Source: Hevea brasiliensis (lineage: Eukaryota; Streptophyta; Magnoliopsida; Malpighiales; Euphorbiaceae). From it: DNA of 64,000 bases. The notes beneath the pieces were generated by a model. It saw only the letters and a program-made list of their open reading frames with translations, did no database searches and was not told where the DNA came from. Of this stretch, positions 57,157 to 64,000 are shown one piece after another. The stretch's first letter is position 1. Every line of letters starts with the position of its first letter. A program made the position numbers and the translations under genes. Location of the stretch: contig NC_079505.1 of assembly GCF_030052815.1 (NCBI RefSeq), positions 68,217,824-68,281,823 on the forward strand, read 5' to 3'.

Positions 57157-57488
57157 CTCTAATTATTTTTCTCTCACTTTTATTAACATATATATATATA
57201 TATATATATTAGACATAATTTTAAAAGTATATCATGTAATATTTGTGTGTTATCATTAAATTGACAAAATTTTTATTTTATCAAATTAATATCTTAAAAG
57301 TTTATGCCATCATATTATCCATATATTATTAATAGAGTAATAATATGACAACAATACTAACTGGTATAAAAAAAAAATTACCAATAGCATTATGTTAAAT
57401 ATAGAACTTCATTATATTAATTTAATGAAAATAGAAATTTTCTCTGTTAAATAATCAAGCGATAAACCATATGGTGTATTTATATAAT

Positions 57489-57523
<35 letters not shown>

Positions 57524-57908
57524 TTGCTTGTTGTGTTTGTTGAGGTTCTAAATTCAATCGAGTTTTTTGTTTAAGTATTATATTTTATTTGTTTAAAAAA
57601 AAAGTAGTATATATTTTTTATACTATTTCTTTTTTATAAAATCTATACATTTTTTAGGTTGAATATGATTTATCAACATATAATTTTAGTATAACATTTT
57701 GTAATTAATTATTTAAATTTTGTTATTATTTATTATTTTTATAATTAGATTATAAACTTAAATAAATTAAAAATAATTTTTAAATAAAAATTATAAATTA
57801 AAAATATATTAAAATAAGATAAGATGCACATGCAACGCGCATATCACAAAGAACTAATTTTATAAAATTTATAAAATAGTAATAAAATGTTTTTATTATA
57901 ATTCAGTT
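57157..57908. other. AT-rich spacer with (AT)n microsatellites
   Basis: No gene is seen. AT runs lie at about 57189-57209 and 57491-57520. Confidence 0.65.
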
Positions 57909-57949
57909 AATCAAATTGATTTTTTTTTTTGAAAATAAAAGGGATAATA

Positions 57950-60900
57950 TTAATAAAAGTCCTCAGACAGAGCTTGAATAATAAAATCTGGTGGATGGTC
58001 AATCCATTCACCCGCATCTGACACAGAATGGGTCGCTCTAGCTAACCTATGAGCCACACCATTCACAGACCTGTAAACATGTGCAAAAATAACTGAATCA
58101 ATCTCAGACAATTGAGACTTACAATATGAAATAAGCAAGCCAAAAAATATGAATCTTGATAAAAGGGATCCTTGAGAGACTGAATTACTCCTAAAGCATC
58201 ATATTTAATAATAACTCACGACCAGCCCTTGGAAAGCACCAAACTGAGTGCCTCTTTGATAGCAACAGCTTCAGCCTCATTTGCCATTAAATTACCTTGC
58301 AATACCACGTTCTTTGCTGCCAATAAGCTACCATTCAAATCCTGTGCTACGAATCCCACAACAAAATGAAAATCTGGAATTGCCGTGGTAGCATCAACTT
58401 TAATCTTTAGCTAATCACAAGAAGGCTTAGACCAATGCCTGATCAAAGACTGAGAAGCAGCAGGGAGGACATTTGGTTGAACAGCCTGCCACTCATGAAA
58501 AATGAAATTTGCTTGCTGCAAAAGCTGATACGCTGTAAGGAGCTTACCATTCTAGACTTTATCATTCCTAAAATTCTAGAGTGACCAGTAAATAAACAAA
58601 CCCAAGGCTATATCCATAACCCCCTTTTTGTCCAGAAAGCTTGATAGCCAACCAAAAAAATTATCAGCAGAAGGATTAAACCACCCCAGTGGCGAGGCCA
58701 TCCAAACTGACATAGAGAAAGGGCAAGAAATAAGAATATGCAAAATAGTCTTAGAATTGCCATAACACAAAGGGCAGATATCTGTCACTGAAACATGTTT
58801 GGCCAAAAGCGAAGATAGACATGGCAGCACATTATTTGCAGCTCGCCATATGAAATTCTTCACCTTCGAAGGAACACGCATATTCCAAAGCTTTTTCCAC
58901 AAAAGTCGAGAATCATTCGAAGCTCTTAATCTAGAATCCCAAACAAGAGACTTGTAAGCACTTCTAATAGTAAATATACCTTTCGACTCCAACTTTCAAC
59001 AAATCCAATCTAGGGGCCGGGAAGATGACAAAGGAATAAAGAGTATTAAGGCCCTATCCCGTTGATTAAAAAGAGAGTTAATGAGAGGGACATTCCAAGA
59101 CCCATGGTAAATCAAATCAGCAGTGACTTGCACACTAGAGCCATAGGCTGAGTGGTAACAAAACCATTATCTGGGTCTCTAAGCCAAGCATCTGACCAGA
59201 TATTAAATTGATTACCTATTCCAATACGCTAACATAAACCATAACGTATAAGAGATTGAGTAGCATGGATACTACGCCAATTGTAACTCGGCGAAGATCT
59301 TAAGGGAGCTGTAAAAGAAGACTCCGGATAATATTTTGCCTTTAAGAGCCGAGCTGCCAAAGAGTCAGGATTCACAACTAATGACCACACCATCTTACCA
59401 AGCATAGCCAAATTAAATTGATGGAGCTTTTTAAAACCAAGCCCACCCAGAGATTTATGGTAACACAACCGATCCCATCCCAACCAATGGATGCACAACT
59501 CATGATTAATCCCTTTGCCCCATCAAAAAGCAGTCATAGTACGTTGTAACTCCTCGCACAAAGTCTTTGGCAACAAAAAGAGGTTCATGACATAGTTGGG
59601 CAAAGCTTGTAACACTGTTTTCAACAAAATCTCTTTGCCCACCCTAAAAAGAGTGCGACAACTCCATGAATGTAACCGATGCCAAACTTTGTCCTTTACA
59701 AATTGAAACACCTCCTTTTTATTCCTTCCAACAATTGTAGGAAGCCCCAAGTAATTACCAATATTGTCATGCTCAACAACATGTAAAATATTAGTGATAG
59801 AATCATGCACAGCTGAAGAAGTATTAGCACTAAAACATAACAAAGACTTGGAAAAATTGATAAGCTGGCCCAAAGCCATAGCATAGTCAGAGATAATAGA
59901 GTTTATCACACTTGCTTCCGCACTAGTAGCTTTAAAGAATAATAGACTATTGTCTGCAAAGAATAAATGGGAAATAGAGGGTGCACATCAACAAATTGAT
60001 ACGCCATGCAAAGCACCTGAGCTAACATGATATTGAATATAAGTAGAAAGCCCTTCAGTACATAGGATGAATAAATAAGGTGATAAAGGGTCACCCTAGC
60101 GCAAACCACGCTCTGGGTAAATAGGGTCAAGAATTCCACCCTAATGCAAAACTTTATAAGTGACAATAGACGCATAAGCCATAATCAAATCCATAAAGCG
60201 AGTCGAGAAGCCCATAGTAAGCATAATATCTTGTAAAAATGACCACTCAATGCGATCATAAGCCTTGCTAATGTCCATCTTAAGAGTTGCCCAACCTTCC
60301 TTGCCTCTAGTTTTCCTGCGAAAAAAATACATAACTTCATGAGCCACAACACTATTATCATGGATGTTACGACCAGCAACAAAAGCATTCTAATTAGTAA
60401 AAACCAAAGAAGGCAAAATCATCTTAAGGCGATTAGCTAACATCTTCGAAACAATCTTGTAGATCACATTACACGGGGCAATTAGCTTCAAATCAGACAT
60501 AGACTCAGGCAAAGATTTCTTTGGAATCAAAACTATTATTGTCTCATTAAGACTTGGAGGAATCAAAGCTGAGTTGATGATAGATATACAAAGCTGAGAT
60601 ATTTCAGGACCCACAACATCCCAATAATGTTGGAAAAATCCAGGATTGAAACCATCTAGGCCTAGTGATTTGTCCGCCTTCATACTGAAAACTGCTGCTC
60701 TGACTTCCTCCACCGAAAAAGAGTCCAATAGCATAGAGTTCTGCAAATCATCAACTTTTCTAGGAACATGAGAAAGAATAGAAGCACTACTAGCCGCCTG
60801 AGATCGAAAAAGATCAGTAAAATACTCAAATATGACAGAAGCAAGATTGGAATCCCAATTCTGCCAATGACCAGAATTATCTTTTAGTCATTCAATACAA

Positions 60901-61994
60901 TTTCTGTCTTATCGTTGCCATGGTGTGAAAATACCATGTATTCTGGTCCCCTTCACGAAGCCAGAACTCTTTGGCTCTCTAACGCCAGTACATATCTTTC
61001 TGGGTCAATAGTTCAAAGAAACAATTCCTGGCAGCCAAAAATCGATTCTTATATACTAGATCACTGGCTCCACGATAAAGTTTCATATCCCTCTTGCAAT
61101 TATCAATATCAGCCTTAAATAGATTACGAAGTGATTGCCCCTAGCTATCGAGCACAGAACTACACTTCTGAAGCTTCGCCAACACATCCAATGAAGAATT
61201 ATCCAACCAGCACTCCTCCACTAAACATCTACAATCAGGATTCGATTCCACAGATTCTCATACCTGAACAGACGAACCTGCCTACGAGGAATAAAGACCT
61301 TCAACTCCAGATAGATTGGGAGATGATCAGAAGACGTAACTTCGAGGGAATAAGCAATAGAATGTAGAATTTTGCTACACCAAGAACTCGAAACAAGAAA
61401 CCAATCTAACTTTTCCTCCACCCAACTATCTGAATCCCTACCATTCTCCCAAGTAAATTTGTAGCCACTCATTGGGAGATCAAATAATCCAACATCCTCA
61501 ATTGCTTGTCGAAACCTTTGAAGAAGCCAATTTGGGTGAGGAAGTCCACCTTGCTTCTCGTGTGAAGCTAAAAGATCATTAAAGTCCCCCATCACAACCT
61601 AAGGGAGAGAGCATTTTAAAGCTAAATTTCGTAACAATTGCCATGATTCAACCCTTCGACTCCTATCTGGCTTGCCATAGAAGCCAGTAAGACGCCATGG
61701 CCCAATACCTTGAACATCGAGTGTGACATCAATATGAGAAGAAGAGGAGCTAAGAAGAGAGACTGAACTCGTTGATTTCCAAAAAAGGGCTAAACCTCCA
61801 CTATGGCCTATAGCATCAACACAAAAGAAAGAATCGTAGCCTAATAACACTTTTATTTCATTAATTTTAGAACTAGTACAGAGAGTTTCAATAAGAAAAA
61901 GAAGAGAAGGCTTTTTATCTTGGACAATTTCTCTCAGAGTCTGAATTGCTCGAGGGTTGCCCAATCCACAACAGTTTCAGCTTAAACAACTCAT
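57950..61994 (-). pseudogene. LINE ORF2: endonuclease, reverse transcriptase, zinc finger, RNase H
   Basis: It starts MSCLS-stop-NCCGLGNPRAIQ, where the family has Trp. The endonuclease shows FLIETL, MMGDFNDLLASHEKQGG and SSDHLPI. The RT has DKSLGLDGFNPGFFQHYWD, VLIPKK, NAFVAGRNIHDN and MDISKAYDRIEW. The active-site FADD reads FADNSLLFF (about 59940-59970), an Asp to Asn change. The zf-RVT is WKKLWNMRVPSKVKNFIWRA..CPLC..H..C (58576-58992). RNase H follows (IKVDATTAIPDFH, ANEAEAVAIKEAL, VNGVAHRLARA), ending IIQALSEDFY at 57950. About ten in-frame stops and some frame changes are visible. Confidence 0.92.
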
Positions 61995-63121
61995 TTCTTT
62001 CGATGGGCCTGATGTCCAGTGCTCGCCAATGTCAAGTTTTTTGGATCAGTTCCACCCTCCTTAGATGAATTTGCTGTATGGGCCATGTTAGAAGCCCGAT
62101 CCAAGCCAAAACGTTTTCTTTTTGGGTCCACTAGCACAACTCCATCAGCATTATCTTTAAAAGGCATCAAATTCAAATTTGAACTTCCTCCTAAGTCAGA
62201 AACGTGATCATCTCTACTATTATCTCCCCTTATACCTCCAATACCATCCAAAAATAGTGGATTTTTAGGCCCAAAAGACTCACGGTTACCAAACTGAGCA
62301 ACTTGACTGGAAACAGCCTCCATCTCCTCCACAGACAGTGGTTCTTCCCTAAGCCACTTCACAACAATATTCATCTATGATCGGCGAGAAACGGCACACA
62401 ACTCAGGACCATACAACCGCTGCAAAGGAACCTCGCTCCGTTCAACAAGTTTTGGACAAAAACGTTCTCCATGTCCAAGAAGGCCACAAATAAAGCAATA
62501 GGTAGACAAACGTTCATAGCAAAAAGTCACAGAAAACCATTCATCACCTTATTGTTTAAGCCGAGTTCCTCTACACAAAGGCCTTCAAAAATCATGAAGA
62601 ATTCGAACCCTCATATAAGAACTTCACAACCCAGTGAGATTATTGGGATCGGCACTGCCAAATTCACCCACATCATTGCCAATCCTTTGAGCACATCTTG
62701 TTGACATAAATCCACTACGTAAACCATGGACCTGTGGCTAGAGATAAACATGGAAAAGAGGAACCTCTGAAGGATGCCTATAACCCGCCACCTTTTCTAT
62801 AATTAGTAATTGATTATTAAATGTCCAAGGGCACATATCTTAGACCCTGCTCATATCCACTTCATGGAAGAACTGAAAAACATAAAGCCCGCCTTGAAGG
62901 TCCTTCATTGTCATGCCCAATGTTGGGCGACATAAAGATGCAAGCATCTGTTTCATTGCTACAAAATTAATTGCTCGATCCGTAAGAAAACAACCAACCA
63001 AACAAAGATCATTAGATGTCTCATCAGGGAGAACCTCCTCCACAAGAAGAACCACACTACCATCCGACTCACCTTCCACAGAGAGATTGGCCATGTCAAC
63101 CGAAATATTATCTTCATCCAT
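61991..63121 (-). pseudogene. LINE ORF1: gag-like nucleic-acid-binding protein
   Basis: The ATG at 63121 opens MDEDNISVDMANLSVEGESD. Then CLVGCFLTDRAINFVAMKQM and LQGGLYVFQFFHEVDMSRV are typical of the DUF4283 domain that opens plant LINE and gag-like proteins. The knuckle YCFICGLLGHGERFCPKL (CX2CX4HX4C) lies near 62440-62500. The C-terminal part from 62374 is open and ends TGHQAHRKK. Stops interrupt at about 62840, 62745, 62635, 62595 and 62550. Its TGA (61993-61991) overlaps the ORF2 start codon by ATGA. Confidence 0.88.
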
Positions 63122-63244
63122 TACAGCAATAATGGAGTATCAAAAACAAAAAAACAAAACAAAGCTTGTAAAGAACAAGAGGAAAACCTAACTCTCAGAA
63201 AGAGACATGAACCGCCTAAAAATCTATCAATCAAATCAAATTGA

Positions 63245-64000
63245 AATTTTGAGTGGCTTAATTGATGATAAATTTTTTTAGGCCTCAAATTAACTTTTTA
63301 ATAATAGTTTGACAGTAAAAAAAAGAAAAAAAAAAGCCTTTAAATGGTGTTTAGAAAAATATTTTAAATTATAATTAAACACATGTAACAGTTATTTCAA
63401 ATTGATAATTAAGGTTTATTCACTAGTCAGCAATCTCTAAAATTGTAAGTTTTTAAATTTAATTATTATTTATAATTTACTAAAAAAGTGATAATTTACT
63501 TTTTGTTTTATTCATTAAATTTAATTAATCTTAAGATCAAATCTACAATATATTTTAATTTTTATGAATGTGGTTAATGAATTTAATGTATTAAAAATTT
63601 AACATCCTTTACTATAATCTATCTTAATCTTTAAATTCAAAATGCAGGTTTGAAATTTATATGTTTAATATATAAATACATATTTTTTAATTTAATTTTA
63701 ATAAAATTTCAATTATTTACTCTAAATTTAAGAATTAAGATTACACAAATATGATAACTCATGCATGTTTATACATCTATGAGAGAATTGCCTAGTCTAA
63801 TTTAGCCCAGTAGCTAGAGGTATATCACCCACATGTTAGACTTTTATAAAATTCAAATTTCAAAGCGTTAAGTATCAACCGAATTTCTTCCTTAATTATA
63901 TAATCCTATAAATAAATTCCAATATATTTGAAGAGGATTTACTTTGATGTTCAAAGTATTGAATTTTTTTTAATAAATAAAGCTTGGATTAAAACGAAAA
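63245..64000. other. AT-rich DNA to the window end, with a tRNA-like fragment
   Basis: No gene is seen. At about 63797-63872, AATTTAGCCCAGTAGCTAGAGG followed by TAAAATTCAAATTTC resembles decayed Pol III A and B boxes of a SINE head (weak). Confidence 0.4.

Larger units (their letters stand above)
57920..63233 (-). mobile_element. L1-type LINE, near full length, minus strand
   Basis: The 5.3-kb element is flanked by the perfect 11-bp duplication AATCAAATTGA (57909-57919 and 63234-63244). On its own strand it has a 5' UTR of about 110 bp, ORF1 (63121-61991), ORF2 (61994-57950) and an A10 tail (57922-57931). ORF1 has a DUF4283-like region and a CCHC knuckle. ORF2 has endonuclease, RT, zf-RVT and RNase H. 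Stops are scattered and one catalytic residue is changed, so it is inactive. It is the only full-length L1-type element in the window. Confidence 0.93.

Noticed and set aside
60915..61367. Plus-strand ORFs of 67 and 78 codons
   Set aside because: They are antisense to the LINE ORF2 endonuclease region.
63797..63872. A tRNA gene
   Set aside because: Only weak A- and B-box resemblance and no cloverleaf that I can form.

Overview
This is plant nuclear DNA. The genes are intron-split with canonical GT..AG junctions, the intergenic DNA is very AT-rich, and transposable elements dominate. The element types (plant Ty3/gypsy, L1-type and RTE-type LINEs, hAT and Mutator-like elements) and the two host genes point to a dicot. 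A woody species of the Euphorbiaceae type is my guess, but the sequence alone does not fix the family. About 12 kb is host gene sequence in the strict sense. Most of the rest is recognisable mobile DNA or AT-rich decayed DNA.

Layout. (1) 1-1161: the last two coding exons of a plant CLC anion channel/transporter (+), with both CBS domains; part of its last exon is repeated just beyond the stop. (2) 1.2-3.5 kb: 3' flank with a decayed LINE zinc-binding fragment (-). (3) 3521-9786: an RTE-type LINE (+) with a 14-bp target duplication, split by a 3.2-kb gypsy solo LTR that has a perfect 5-bp target duplication. (4) 10.9-15.1 kb: a local direct duplication of about 1.5 kb; each copy carries a different insertion, so each gives the empty site of the other. 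(5) 15.2-35.8 kb (-): a calmodulin-binding receptor-like cytoplasmic kinase of the CRCK3 type. Six exons (transmembrane to C-terminus) are intact and splice in frame, but two introns are swollen to about 5.1 and 10.6 kb by insertions: a Mutator-like foldback element (18738-19692), an RTE LINE with a nested hAT element (21.1-25.5 kb), a small gypsy-type non-autonomous element (25.5-27.3 kb), a third RTE copy (28.7-31.2 kb) and a remnant of another RTE family (31.6-32.8 kb). Its ectodomain exon seems to carry frameshifts. (6) 37369-40542: a second solo LTR of the same broad group (-). (7) 40.5-46.2 kb: very AT-rich degenerate DNA with inverted repeats. (8) 46183-57151: a complete but dead Ty3/gypsy element (+) with about 3.1-kb LTRs. 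(9) 57920-63233: an L1-type LINE (-) with both ORFs, an 11-bp target duplication and a poly(A) tail. (10) to 64000: AT-rich DNA.

How it fits together. The CLC gene and the kinase are the only host genes I can support. All four RTE copies lie on the + strand, antisense to the kinase where they sit in its introns. Several elements are nested, which gives a relative order: RTE copy before solo LTR, and RTE copy before hAT. The autonomous-type elements all carry stops, frameshifts or changed catalytic residues. Many changes look like C-to-T/G-to-A decay, as expected in methylated plant repeats.
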